55,731 bases of DNA from Marinobacterium profundum (GTDB lineage Bacteria > Pseudomonadota > Gammaproteobacteria > Pseudomonadales > Balneatricaceae): positions 1 to 55,731 of the forward strand of contig NZ_BCNS01000133.1 in NCBI RefSeq assembly GCF_001528745.1, in the 5' to 3' direction. The notes under the pieces are model-generated. The model worked only from the letters and a program-made list of their open reading frames with translations. It made no database searches and was not told where the DNA came from. The translations under genes were made by a program, and so were the position numbers. Positions 41,531 through 50,648 of the stretch are shown here, piece by piece; the stretch's first letter is position 1, and every line of letters starts with the position of its first letter.

Positions 41531-42745
41531 TCAGGCGGCGCCGTTGAGCAATGGCATCAGCTCACTGCGACAGGCCTCGCTGTTGCCCAGGCGTTCAGGG
41601 GCGCTGACATCGACCAGCAGAACGCGGCGGTTGTCGAGCGCCAGGCTCAGGGTAACGCAGCGCTGACCGGTGCTGATATCGAGGTAGGGCGCCGAGCGCA
41701 GGATGCGGCGCTGGTAGTCGGTGGAGCCAATCAGCTGGTAAAAGTACGGCCGCCAGCTCCAGTTGTTGCCGACCACACTGCTGTCGGTCTGCCACTGGCC
41801 CTCGTTAAAACTGTAATTGGGCGAAGTCTGATCGCCTTCGCGGTTGCAGATATACAGACGCTGGATGTCGGAGCTTGGATAGTAATTTTCCAGTGCCGCG
41901 CTGCCGTTGCCGGTGACGAGCAGGTCGCGCAGCGCCAGCAGGCTGCTGTGCAGACGCTTTTCCTGCCACTGGGCCCTGGCGGTATGCTCTACTGACATGT
42001 CCAGACGGCGGTTCAGCAGTTGTCGCACCCGTGCCTTTGTCGAGTCGGCGTCGACAAATTCGGGCAGTGCCGGAGCAAAGACATATCCCTGCACATAGCT
42101 GGCATTGCACTGCAGAGCGAGATAAAAATCCTCGGCGGTTTCTACGCCCTCGCAGACGATCTTGCTGCCCAGTTGCGCGCCCATCTGGCCGACCATCTGC
42201 AGAATCGCCTCTTTACGGGCATTGCATGCACCAATGTGGAACATGCGCAGGTCCAGCTTGATCAGGTTGGGGGTGAAGGAGAGCAGGCGGTCAAGCTGCT
42301 GGAAGCCGGTGCCAAAGTCGTCGTAGGCAATGCCAAGGCCTGCGGCACGGTAACGGCTGGCCTGGCGGTGAATCTGTTCAATGTCGCCGTTTTGTTCGGT
42401 GATCTCCATTATCAGCCGGGCAGGATCCAGTCCGAGTTGTCGGATCATCGACAGCGTGGGTTGGTCATCATTGGCCTGCAGGTTGTCGATCCACTCAGGC
42501 GACAGATTCAGGCTCAGGAACTGCGGGCCATCCAGGGTGCTGAATTTTTGCAGTGCCTGAAAGCGTACGCTGCGATCCACGTCGAGGCGCTCGGCAGCAG
42601 AGCGGGCCGGGTCAGTGAAAATGTCTGCAGCCGACTCGACTTCGCCCCTAGGCCCCTTGCGGCGGGCCAGGGCTTCGAACCCGGCAACCCGGCCGCTGGC
42701 GACTTCGACAATAGGCTGAAACCAGGGAAATACCGTCTCGCTCAT
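41531..42745 (-). CDS. EAL-domain c-di-GMP phosphodiesterase with YkuI-type C-terminal sensor
   Basis: 404 residues. N-terminal EAL domain (about 1-245) with intact catalytic residues: FEALARR, NLSPEW, EITEQNG, DDFGTG, KLDLRMF and EGVE. The remaining ~150 residues (VEHTARAQWQEKRLHSSLLALRDLL, then a PAS/Cache-like fold) match the EAL plus YkuI_C architecture of Bacillus YkuI. No membrane segment, so cytosolic. It lies 130 bp upstream of phnC on the same strand but the intervening DNA looks like the phn promoter, so it is probably a separate unit. Confidence 0.88.
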   Translation of the reverse strand: MSETVFPWFQPIVEVASGRVAGFEALARRKGPRGEVESAADIFTDPARSAAERLDVDRSVRFQALQKFSTLDGPQFLSLNLSPEWIDNLQANDDQPTLSMIRQLGLDPARLIMEITEQNGDIEQIHRQASRYRAAGLGIAYDDFGTGFQQLDRLLSFTPNLIKLDLRMFHIGACNARKEAILQMVGQMGAQLGSKIVCEGVETAEDFYLALQCNASYVQGYVFAPALPEFVDADSTKARVRQLLNRRLDMSVEHTARAQWQEKRLHSSLLALRDLLVTGNGSAALENYYPSSDIQRLYICNREGDQTSPNYSFNEGQWQTDSSVVGNNWSWRPYFYQLIGSTDYQRRILRSAPYLDISTGQRCVTLSLALDNRRVLLVDVSAPERLGNSEACRSELMPLLNGAA

Positions 42746-42946
42746 ACTGACCTCGTGTTTCTGCTGATGCTGTGGCTATCACTTCTGGGCAAGAATAAGG
42801 CAATCGCCGTGCCAGGCTGATATGCAGCAGAGCCTGGTCGGACTGTCGACCATAGTCGGGGCTGGAAAATGATATCTTTGCTTTGGCATCACCGCCGTAT
42901 GGGTAATAATGAACGCTGTTTTTGTCGTTATGAGTCAGCGCTACGA

Positions 42947-44161
42947 ATGCTTTCAGGGAAACGCGTTAACCACATCACAGATCCCCTCCCGCTTAGCTGG
43001 GTGCCGGATCCCAAACGCCTTGATCTGTTCGCCAAAGATCCTGCCGCTGGCCCACAGCTGCTGTTCTTTACCGGCGGTTCAGCGCTGGACAGTACCAGCC
43101 GTGCCCTCAAGCGTTTTACCCATAATTCTGTGCATCTGGTGACCCCCTATGATTCGGGGGGCAGTTCGGCGATTCTGCGCCAGGCCTTTTCGATGCCGGC
43201 CATCGGTGACCTGCGCAGCCGGCTGATGTCGCTGGCGGATGAGCGGGTGACGGGGCACCCGGAAGGTGTGCGGCTGTTTGCACATCGGCTGTCCAGGGAC
43301 GACGATGCGGCACTGCTGCGGGCGGAGCTGGATTGCATTATCGCCGGTGTACACCCGCTGGCGGCGGTGATTGAAGAACAGACCCGGGAGCTGATCTGTA
43401 TTCAGCTGCAAGCCTGTCGCGAAGCCATGGCAGAGGATTTTGATCTGCGTGGTGCCAGCATTGGTAACCTGGTACTGGCGGGCACTTATCTGCGCAATGA
43501 CAAGAATCTGGATGCGGCCATCGCCGAGTTTGCCCGCCATGCCCAGGTGCTGGGCGGCGTACACACAGTAACCAATGACAATTACCATCTGGTGGCGCAT
43601 CTGGATGACGGCTCCAGAGTGATAGGTGAACACCTGATCACCAGCCTGGATCTGGCGGCCAGGAATGCGGTGATCGAACAGCTGAGCCTGAGCCATTCGC
43701 TGGATGAGTGGCAGCCGGTACAGTCGGTGCTGTCCGAGTCGCGCCTGCGCATGATCGCCACCGCCGAGCTGATCTGTTTTCCGCCCGGCAGTTTTTACAC
43801 CAGCGTGCTGGCTAATCTGCTGCCCCGCGGTGCTGGCCGGGCCATAGCGGCCAGTACCGCGCCCAAGGTGTATGTGCCGAGCCTGGGGACGGATTCTGAA
43901 CAGCAGGGCATCAGCCTGACGGACACAGTGCGGCGTTTGCTGGCCGTGCTGAGTCAGGACTGTGACCAACCGATACCGGTGGAGCAGCTGTTGAACTATG
44001 TGATTATCGACAGTCGCAATGGGCGTTATAACGGCGGCATTGATGCACCGGCGCTGCAGGCTTTGGGCGTGCGGGTGCTGGACCTGCCACTGGTGTCCGA
44101 GCAGAGCGCGCCCCTGGCCGATGCGCAGCTGTTGACTGAGGCGCTGTTGTCACTGACCTGA
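42947..44161 (+). CDS. CofD-like protein (YvcK/UPF0052 family)
   Basis: 404 residues from ATG 42947; in-frame ATGs at 42869 and 42899 are possible and none has a strong ribosome site. CofD/YvcK fold: LLFFTGGSALDSTSRALK, VTPYDSGGSSAILR and IGDLRSRL, then ASIGNLVLAG. It resembles the CofD-like member of the GAK system (with ATP-grasp and HPr-kinase-like partners), but those partners are not adjacent here. YvcK-type proteins affect cell-wall precursor and central metabolism by an unclear mechanism; a phosphotransferase role is not established. Divergent from the EAL gene. Confidence 0.75.
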   Translation: MLSGKRVNHITDPLPLSWVPDPKRLDLFAKDPAAGPQLLFFTGGSALDSTSRALKRFTHNSVHLVTPYDSGGSSAILRQAFSMPAIGDLRSRLMSLADERVTGHPEGVRLFAHRLSRDDDAALLRAELDCIIAGVHPLAAVIEEQTRELICIQLQACREAMAEDFDLRGASIGNLVLAGTYLRNDKNLDAAIAEFARHAQVLGGVHTVTNDNYHLVAHLDDGSRVIGEHLITSLDLAARNAVIEQLSLSHSLDEWQPVQSVLSESRLRMIATAELICFPPGSFYTSVLANLLPRGAGRAIAASTAPKVYVPSLGTDSEQQGISLTDTVRRLLAVLSQDCDQPIPVEQLLNYVIIDSRNGRYNGGIDAPALQALGVRVLDLPLVSEQSAPLADAQLLTEALLSLT

Positions 44162-44503
44162 TGGTGGCGTTTTTTAGAGGATCCGGCGGGGCTTAGCTCC
44201 GCTGTTTGATTGCCCTGATGTCCCTTTTCCGCACCTATTGGCGGCTCTGAACCTCCCGAGCTCAGCCGTCGTGCTGCCCCCCGTCGTTATACAGTCCTCT
44301 CGGTGCATCGTCTGTAGCTGCGGTGCAACACCGCTGCGATGCATCACTATCCTCCAGTATTCCTCTATTGTGGCACCTCTGCGGTGGCTGAATTTACTTC
44401 AGCTATAGTTGTGCTATTTGAATTAGAAAGAAGAGCGGGTTACAGACGCTACTAAGAAGCACTGTTAAGTCTTGCAAAACCCATTCACCCGAAGGAGAGG
44501 TCT
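44162..44503. other. Intergenic region upstream of the gsp operon
   Basis: About 340 bp without a gene. A possible weak hairpin GCGGGGCTTAGCTCCGC follows the CofD-like gene, without a T-run. The gsp promoter must be here; I cannot point to convincing -10/-35 boxes or a Pho box. Confidence 0.5.
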
Positions 44504-46225
44504 ATGTCGGTAGCTGTCGCGTCCCGCATGGAGCACCTGGATGACAGTTCGCTGGGCCAGGCGCTGGTCAGGGCCGGGCGCTTGTCGGAAGCGGACTTGC
44601 TTAGAGTCGAGCGCATGCGTGCCGGCCAACCTGAGGCGGCTGGGCTATCGGCTCTGTTGGTCAAGCTCGGGCTGGTATCCGAGCGCAATATGGCGGCCAG
44701 TCTGGCCGAGCTGCTGCAGTTGCCACTGGCCCAGGTGGCGGACTATCCGCAGGTTGCAGTGCTGGATGGCAGCTTGTCGTACCGTTTCATGAAGGAGGCG
44801 CAGCTGATACCACTGCGCCTTGATGATGAAACTCTGGTGCTGGCCATGGCCTGCCCACAGGATACCTTTGCCCGGGAGGCGGTGGCACTGGCGGTGGATA
44901 AGTCCCTCAGCGTAGTGGTGGGGGTTGGATCTGATATCGATGCGGCGCTGGAGCGACTGCACGGTGAGGGCCAGAGCCAGATGGGAGGCATTTTGTCCGA
45001 GGTGGCACCCAGCGAGGATGTCGAGGAGAGTGTTGAACTGCTGATGGACATGGCCAGCGGCGCGCCTGTGATACGGCTGGTCAATCTGATTATTCAGCGT
45101 GCGGTCGAGGCGCGGGCGTCGGATATTCATATAGAACCCTTCGAAAATAGTCTCAAGGTGCGCTTTCGTATCGACGGCGTACTCAAGGAAGGCGAAGCGC
45201 CGCCGGTGAAAATGTCCCCGGCGGTGATTTCCCGTATCAAGATAATGGCGCGGCTCAATATTGCCGAGCGACGTCTGCCCCAGGATGGTCGTATCGAATT
45301 GCGGGTGCAGGGGCAGGATCTGGATGTGCGTGTTTCCACCGTGCCCACCATGCACGGTGAGAGCGTGGTGCTGCGTTTGCTGAACCGCGAAAGTGTGTCG
45401 CTGGATTTCATCGAGCTGGGGTTTTCCGAAGACATTCGCCAAGACCTGGAACAACTGCTCAAAATTCCCAATGGCATGATTCTGGTGACGGGCCCCACCG
45501 GTAGCGGTAAAACCACCACGCTCTACACCGCCATGCACCGCCTGAATACGCCAGATCGCAAGCTGATTACAGTGGAAGATCCGGTGGAGTACCAGCTCGA
45601 GGGTATTAATCAGATCCAGGTGAAATCGGCTATCGGTTTGAGCTTTGCCAACGCGCTGCGCTCCATCGTGCGGCAGGATCCGGACGTTATTATGGTGGGC
45701 GAGATGCGCGACCTGGAAACTGCCCGCATTTGCATTCAGTCGGCCCTCACCGGTCATCTGGTGCTTTCCACCCTGCATACCAATGATGCCGCCAGCAGTG
45801 TGACCCGTTTGCTCGAAATGGGCGTAGAGGACTATCTGCTCACCTCGACTCTGCATGCGGTTGTCGGCCAGCGCCTGGTGCGCTTGCTGTGCAATCATTG
45901 CAAGGAAGCTTATGAACCGCTGGAGGAAGTGACCCGGGAACTCAGGCTCAAGGAGATGAACGCAGGACAGCCGGTGCGGCTGTACCGCGCCAGGGGCTGC
46001 GACCACTGCCAGAATACGGGTTTTCATGGCAGGCTGGTGATCCATGAGTTGCTGATGATGAACGATGAAGTGCGCCGCTTGGCGCTGCAGCATGCGGATT
46101 CGGGGCGGATTCTGCAGGCCGCCCGGGCCGCCGGAATGCGTACCCTGTACGAGGATGGCTGCCTGAAAGCCCTGGCGGGCCTGACCAATCTCGAAGAAGT
46201 GATTCGTGTTACCCAGGAGTCCTGA
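44504..46225 (+). CDS. gspE: Type II secretion ATPase
   Basis: 573 residues, first gene of the secretion operon, with GAAGGAGAGG before the ATG. N-terminal GspE/MshE domain (about 1-150), then the ATPase: Walker A GPTGSGKTTT (330-338), Asp box, Walker B RQDPDVIMVGEMRD, His box LVLSTLHTNDA, and the zinc tetracysteine CNHC...CDHC near the C-terminus. It powers pseudopilus assembly from the cytoplasmic face of the inner membrane. Confidence 0.95.
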   Translation: MSVAVASRMEHLDDSSLGQALVRAGRLSEADLLRVERMRAGQPEAAGLSALLVKLGLVSERNMAASLAELLQLPLAQVADYPQVAVLDGSLSYRFMKEAQLIPLRLDDETLVLAMACPQDTFAREAVALAVDKSLSVVVGVGSDIDAALERLHGEGQSQMGGILSEVAPSEDVEESVELLMDMASGAPVIRLVNLIIQRAVEARASDIHIEPFENSLKVRFRIDGVLKEGEAPPVKMSPAVISRIKIMARLNIAERRLPQDGRIELRVQGQDLDVRVSTVPTMHGESVVLRLLNRESVSLDFIELGFSEDIRQDLEQLLKIPNGMILVTGPTGSGKTTTLYTAMHRLNTPDRKLITVEDPVEYQLEGINQIQVKSAIGLSFANALRSIVRQDPDVIMVGEMRDLETARICIQSALTGHLVLSTLHTNDAASSVTRLLEMGVEDYLLTSTLHAVVGQRLVRLLCNHCKEAYEPLEEVTRELRLKEMNAGQPVRLYRARGCDHCQNTGFHGRLVIHELLMMNDEVRRLALQHADSGRILQAARAAGMRTLYEDGCLKALAGLTNLEEVIRVTQES

Positions 46226-46228
46226 GTC

Positions 46229-47449
46229 ATGGCGCAGTTTCAGTACCGGGCGGTAACGGCGGAAGGCGAGGAGCGCAGCGGTGCGCTCGAAGCCGCCGAT
46301 CAGGCCGCTGCGGTGCAGCAGCTGCAGCGCGGCGGTCTGATTCCCATCTCGGTGGCTGAGGCGGGCAGCGCTACAGGCTTGGCCTCGCTGCTGCAGCTGA
46401 AACTGACCCTGGGCGCATCCTCGCAGCGTCAGGTGCTGCAGTTCAGTCTGGACCTTGCGACCCTGATGCGCGCCGGTGTCACCCTGGACAGGGCGCTGGA
46501 TATCATGCGTCGCGTCGCGGGTGACGAGCAATCGCTGGCACTGCTGGGGCGAATTCAGGATGGCGTGCGCAAGGGACAGGCGCTTTCAGTTGTATTGAAA
46601 GAACAGGGTGGTCGCTTTTCGCGTTTTTATATCAGCATGGTGCATGCCGCCGAGATGTCCGGCAGCCTGGCGGACGGCCTGGGCGATTTGGCACTCTATC
46701 TTGAGCGCAGCCGCGAATTGCGCGAAAAAACCCTGTCGGCGCTACTCTATCCGCTGATACTGCTGAGCGTTGCCGGGCTCTCGCTGCTGGTGATTCTGAC
46801 CTATGTTATTCCGCAGTTTCAGCAACTGTTCGATGATATGGGCAAGGCGCTGCCGCTTTCGACTCAGATAGTGATCGGCCTGGCCGAGCTGGTGCGCGAT
46901 GGCGGACCCTGGGCGCTGTTATCGCTGATCCTGTTCGGGCTCTGGTTACGGCGCCGCTTGCAGGAGCCAGATGTACGGCTGCGCTGGGATGCCTGGCTGT
47001 TGCGTCTGCCGCTGCTGGGCAGCCTGTTGCAACGCCTGGATACGGCCCGTTTCAGTCGCAGTCTGGGCACACTGGTGCGCGGTGGCGTGCCGCTGTTGAG
47101 TGCGTTGCAGATAGCACGGGAAACGCTTTCAAACAGCATGATGGTGCAGGGCGCCGATACCGCTGCGGCGAGCCTGAAAGAGGGGCGCCGTCTTGCCGAG
47201 CCACTGCAGGCCACAGGCGTGTTTCCAACCCTGGCGCTGCAGATGATCCAGGTGGGTGAGGAAACCGGCCAACTCGATGACATGCTGCTCAAGGTGGCGG
47301 ATGTCTATGACCGCGAGGTGGCCAATGCTCTGCAACGCATGTTGACCATTCTGGAACCCGTACTGATCGTGGGGCTCGGGCTGATGATCGCCGGCATTAT
47401 CATGTCGATCCTGGTTGCGATCATGTCCATCAACGAATTGCCACTTTGA
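46229..47449 (+). CDS. gspF: Type II secretion inner-membrane platform protein
   Basis: 406 residues with two tandem GspF domains and three membrane segments (about 170-195, 215-240, 375-400). Motifs FSLDLATLMRAGVTLDRAL and FSRSLGTLVRGGVPLLSAL mark the repeats. It starts 3 bp after gspE and organises the assembly platform. Confidence 0.95.
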   Translation: MAQFQYRAVTAEGEERSGALEAADQAAAVQQLQRGGLIPISVAEAGSATGLASLLQLKLTLGASSQRQVLQFSLDLATLMRAGVTLDRALDIMRRVAGDEQSLALLGRIQDGVRKGQALSVVLKEQGGRFSRFYISMVHAAEMSGSLADGLGDLALYLERSRELREKTLSALLYPLILLSVAGLSLLVILTYVIPQFQQLFDDMGKALPLSTQIVIGLAELVRDGGPWALLSLILFGLWLRRRLQEPDVRLRWDAWLLRLPLLGSLLQRLDTARFSRSLGTLVRGGVPLLSALQIARETLSNSMMVQGADTAAASLKEGRRLAEPLQATGVFPTLALQMIQVGEETGQLDDMLLKVADVYDREVANALQRMLTILEPVLIVGLGLMIAGIIMSILVAIMSINELPL

Positions 47450-47481
47450 CCCCTGCCAACCGACCCTGAGGACTGCTAATC

Positions 47482-47946
47482 GTGAGTATTTTCGCCATCC
47501 ATGCAAAGCCCCCCGTAGCCTCTGCCAGAGCGAGGTTCAGGTCCGCAGGCTTTACGCTGCTTGAGCTCTTGGTGGTGCTGGTAATTCTCGGGTTGCTGGC
47601 AAGTCTGGTCGGCCCGCAGGTGCTCAAGCACCTGGGCACCTCCAAAACCAAAACGGCGGCGCTACAGGTTGAAGAACTGAGTGCGGCGCTCGACCTGTAC
47701 CGGCTTGAAGTGGGCCGTTATCCGACGGGGGCCGAGGGGCTGGATGCGCTAATCAAGCAACCCTCCAGTGCGCCTAACTGGAATGGCCCCTATCTGAAGA
47801 AAACCGTGGTACGCAAAGATCCCTGGGGCTATGACTATTTCTATGTCTTTCCCGGCCAGCACGGCGAGTTTGATCTTTATTCTCTGGGCGCTGATAACCG
47901 CGATGGCGGTGATGGGGAGAATCAGGATGTGCGCAGCTGGGAGTAA
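47482..47946 (+). CDS. gspG: Major pseudopilin
   Basis: 154 residues from a GTG start with GAGG 10 nt upstream. Prepilin cleavage site G23|FTLLELL with Glu at +5, followed by the hydrophobic helix and the C-terminal WGYDYFYVFPGQHGEFDLYSLGADN block with calcium-binding Asp residues typical of GspG. The main subunit of the pseudopilus; needs a prepilin peptidase, which is not encoded here. Confidence 0.95.
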   Translation: MSIFAIHAKPPVASARARFRSAGFTLLELLVVLVILGLLASLVGPQVLKHLGTSKTKTAALQVEELSAALDLYRLEVGRYPTGAEGLDALIKQPSSAPNWNGPYLKKTVVRKDPWGYDYFYVFPGQHGEFDLYSLGADNRDGGDGENQDVRSWE

Positions 47947-47964
47947 CACTGGAGCCAGGCTGGC

Positions 47965-48477
47965 GTGAAAGCTGGCACCCAAACGGGCTTTACGCTGCTG
48001 GAGCTGCTGCTAGTGCTGGTGCTGGCTACGCTGATGCTGAGCTTGGTTGTGCCGCGCTTTGCCGCCGTGGTACCCGGCGTCGAGCTCAAAAGCACGGCGC
48101 AGAAAACGGCGTCTTTGCTGCGCTATGCCCGCAGCCGGGCGATGGCGGAAAGTCGCCTGATCGCCATTGAGCTTGATTCGCAGGCCCACACGTTGCGCCT
48201 GAGTCATAGTGATGCTCCCGTTGTTCTGCCAGACAGCATAGAACTGAGCGTCAGCGATACCGGTAACCTGGCGCTGGGGCATGAAATTTTGCCGCCCTCG
48301 GCCGTTAATGCCTCGATGCCAGGGCCGAGTATTCGCTTCTATCCCGATGGCAGCTCCAGTGGCGGCAGTCTGTTGCTCAGTGGCCCGTCCGGGCATTACC
48401 GCATCGACGTCGACTGGTTGACCGGCCGGGTGCAAATTGATACCGGATTCCGGGCGGAGGCTGCCCCCCATGGTTAG
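47965..48477 (+). CDS. gspH: Minor pseudopilin H
   Basis: 170 residues from a GTG start. Short leader MKAGTQTG|FTLLELLLV (cleavage after Gly8, Glu at +5). Conserved GspH features include LRYARSRAMAESRLIAIELD and IRFYPDGSSSGGSLLL. Overlaps gspI by 8 bp. Confidence 0.9.
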   Translation: MKAGTQTGFTLLELLLVLVLATLMLSLVVPRFAAVVPGVELKSTAQKTASLLRYARSRAMAESRLIAIELDSQAHTLRLSHSDAPVVLPDSIELSVSDTGNLALGHEILPPSAVNASMPGPSIRFYPDGSSSGGSLLLSGPSGHYRIDVDWLTGRVQIDTGFRAEAAPHG

Positions 48478-48874
48478 GTCGTTTAACGCTCGTGCCAGTG
48501 GGCAGCGCGGCTTTACGCTGCTGGAAGTGCTGGTGGCCTTCGTGATTCTGGCGCTGTCCCTGGGTGTCATTTTGCAGATTTTCTCCCTGACCATGCGTAC
48601 CACCAGTAGCGCCAGTGCACAGCAGCAGGCGCTGTTGCTGGCCGAATCACGTCTGGCGGAGCTTGCGAGCCTGAAGGAGTTGCGCTCGGGGCGAGACCAG
48701 GGCCCTATTGATGAGCGCTTTGATTGGTCCTCGCGCATTGAACGCTTCACGTTTGCGGATCAGGAACCGACTGTGGAGTCCCTCTGGGTGCCCTACAAAA
48801 TTGATGTGACGGTGCACTGGGGTGCCAATCAGGAACTCACCCTGACCACCCTGCGCCTGGTCAACGAGCAATGA
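48470..48874 (+). CDS. gspI: Minor pseudopilin I
   Basis: 134 residues from the ATG at 48470, with GGAGG 9 nt upstream. Prepilin site G14|FTLLEVLVAF, Glu at +5. An in-frame ATG 11 codons earlier is rejected for lack of a ribosome site. Part of the tip complex. Confidence 0.92.
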   Translation: MVRSFNARASGQRGFTLLEVLVAFVILALSLGVILQIFSLTMRTTSSASAQQQALLLAESRLAELASLKELRSGRDQGPIDERFDWSSRIERFTFADQEPTVESLWVPYKIDVTVHWGANQELTLTTLRLVNEQ

Positions 48875-49599
48875 ATACCAGGGCCTGCGGGCGCCACAGC
48901 CAGGGTTTTACCCTGGTGGAACTGTTGATCGCGCTCTTGCTGACGGGCCTGGTGGCAATGCTGGTGTTCGGCGCCTTTCGCATCGCCACGGGCAGCTGGG
49001 AGCGGGTAATCCGGCAACAGGAGCGGGCGCACGAAAGCTACCTGGTACAGAGTTTTGTGCGGCGCTTGCTGGAGCAGGCGCAGCCCTTGAGCGTGCGGGA
49101 TATCGAAACGCGACTGTCGGTTGCGATGCAGGGGGATGAACAGCAGCTGACCTTTGTTACCCAGCTACCGGCGCGGCGCGGTCTGGCACAACTCTACTGG
49201 TGTCAGTTGCGTGTGGCGGACTCAGGCAACGGCCAGCCGCGCCAGTTGATCATGGCTACGCGGGCTTACACCGAAGGCGAGGCGATCGACTGGCAGAACC
49301 CGCTTGAATCGACCGGCGAGGGTCTCAATGGCGCCCAATTACCCCTTGCCGGGCCTGAAGAAAGAGTGCTGTTGCAGGGGGTCGCCGCGCTTGAGCTGGA
49401 ATACCTTTATTATGATGACGAAGGCGGGCCCCAGTGGCGCCGGGAGTGGAATAATGAGTCGGTATTGCCTTATTTGGTGCGCCTGCGAGTGTTGCCGGAG
49501 GGTGCCGATGGCCTGGCAGGCGAATCTGTTACCGCCTTCTGGCCGCAGCTGACCGTGTCACCGTCGGAGTACCGCTATGGCGGCAAAACACTGTTGTAA
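48871..49599 (+). CDS. gspJ: Minor pseudopilin J
   Basis: 242 residues, overlapping gspI by 4 bp (ATGA). Prepilin site G12|FTLVELLIA. Larger globular domain with LEYLYYDDEGGPQWRREWN and the PYLVRLRV strand typical of GspJ. Confidence 0.92.
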   Translation: MNTRACGRHSQGFTLVELLIALLLTGLVAMLVFGAFRIATGSWERVIRQQERAHESYLVQSFVRRLLEQAQPLSVRDIETRLSVAMQGDEQQLTFVTQLPARRGLAQLYWCQLRVADSGNGQPRQLIMATRAYTEGEAIDWQNPLESTGEGLNGAQLPLAGPEERVLLQGVAALELEYLYYDDEGGPQWRREWNNESVLPYLVRLRVLPEGADGLAGESVTAFWPQLTVSPSEYRYGGKTLL

Positions 49600-50521
49600 T
49601 CATTCCGGGCCCGGTGGGGCTGGCTGTTATCAGCGGGGCCTGGCGCTGGTCGCTGTGCTCTGGGTGCTGGTGCTGCTGTCGCTGATGGCGGCCAACCTGT
49701 CCCAGGGTAGTCGCAGCAATGCCCAGCTGGCCCAGAATCTGGTGGCGGCGACTCAGGGCAAGTATGCCAGCGAGGCAGGCATGCAGTGGGCGCTATGGAA
49801 TCTGCAGCAAGCGACAGAGCAACAGTGGTTGGCGGATGGCAGTGTACAGCGGCTGTTGCTGGATGATATCCCGGTGCGGGTGGCGCTGCAGGACGAGAGT
49901 GGCAAAATTGATCTGAATGCGGCTCCGGTGGAATTGCTCAGCGGGCTCTTTCTTGCCGCCGAGCTGGATAGCGCCACGGCGGATGCGCTGGCCGATGCGA
50001 TTATGGATTGGCGTGACGGCGACGATCTGCGTCGCCTTAACGGTGCAGAAGACGATGATTACCTGGCAGCGGGTCGGGAAGAGGGGGCCAAGGATGCGCC
50101 CTTTGAGAGGGTCGAGGAACTGCAACGGGTGCTGGGTATGACGGCGGATATTTATAGCCGTGTTAAAGGCAGTCTTACAGTCTTCAATGGCGTAGGTCTT
50201 ATCCATCCGCTCTATGCGCCTCGTCTGGCATTGCTGGCGTTACCCGGAGCGGATGAGGGCACTGTGGATCAGTATATCGAACAGCGGCGCCGTAACCGCG
50301 CTGATGGGCTGGAGGCGCCGGCCCCGCCTTTGCCAGAATCGCAATACATTGGCGCAGGGCGCGAGGGCGCCTATTACACCGTACTGGCCGAAGCCGAGGT
50401 AGGCCCTGTGGTGCGGGCCCGTTTCAGCGCCCAAATACAGCGTCGCGGCCGTTCTGCCCAGACTGGGCTGAGCCGAGTACAGCGCGAAATGGAGCCACTG
50501 TTTGCAGAGGATGACCAGTAA
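49577..50521 (+). CDS. gspK: Minor pseudopilin K
   Basis: 314 residues. Leader cleavage after Gly21 (QRG|LALVAVLW); no Glu at +5, which is normal for GspK, the tip subunit. DESGKIDLNAAPVELL and MDWRDGDDLRRLNGAEDDDY are GspK hallmarks. Starts 23 bp inside gspJ with its own GGAG site. Confidence 0.93.
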   Translation: MAAKHCCNHSGPGGAGCYQRGLALVAVLWVLVLLSLMAANLSQGSRSNAQLAQNLVAATQGKYASEAGMQWALWNLQQATEQQWLADGSVQRLLLDDIPVRVALQDESGKIDLNAAPVELLSGLFLAAELDSATADALADAIMDWRDGDDLRRLNGAEDDDYLAAGREEGAKDAPFERVEELQRVLGMTADIYSRVKGSLTVFNGVGLIHPLYAPRLALLALPGADEGTVDQYIEQRRRNRADGLEAPAPPLPESQYIGAGREGAYYTVLAEAEVGPVVRARFSAQIQRRGRSAQTGLSRVQREMEPLFAEDDQ

Positions 50522-50648
50522 AAAAATGGTTGTAGTCGTTGGCTCCCTGGTACAAATACTCTGAAGTTGTCTGCCTTGCACTTGGGCTCCTGCGCCTAAT
50601 ATGAACTAGGCTCAACGAATAATTATTTTATTAAATAAGGAGATACCG

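Noticed and set aside
44645-46531. Antisense frame of 628 codons over gspE and gspF
   Set aside because: Long because of high GC content; the sense genes have all ATPase and platform motifs.
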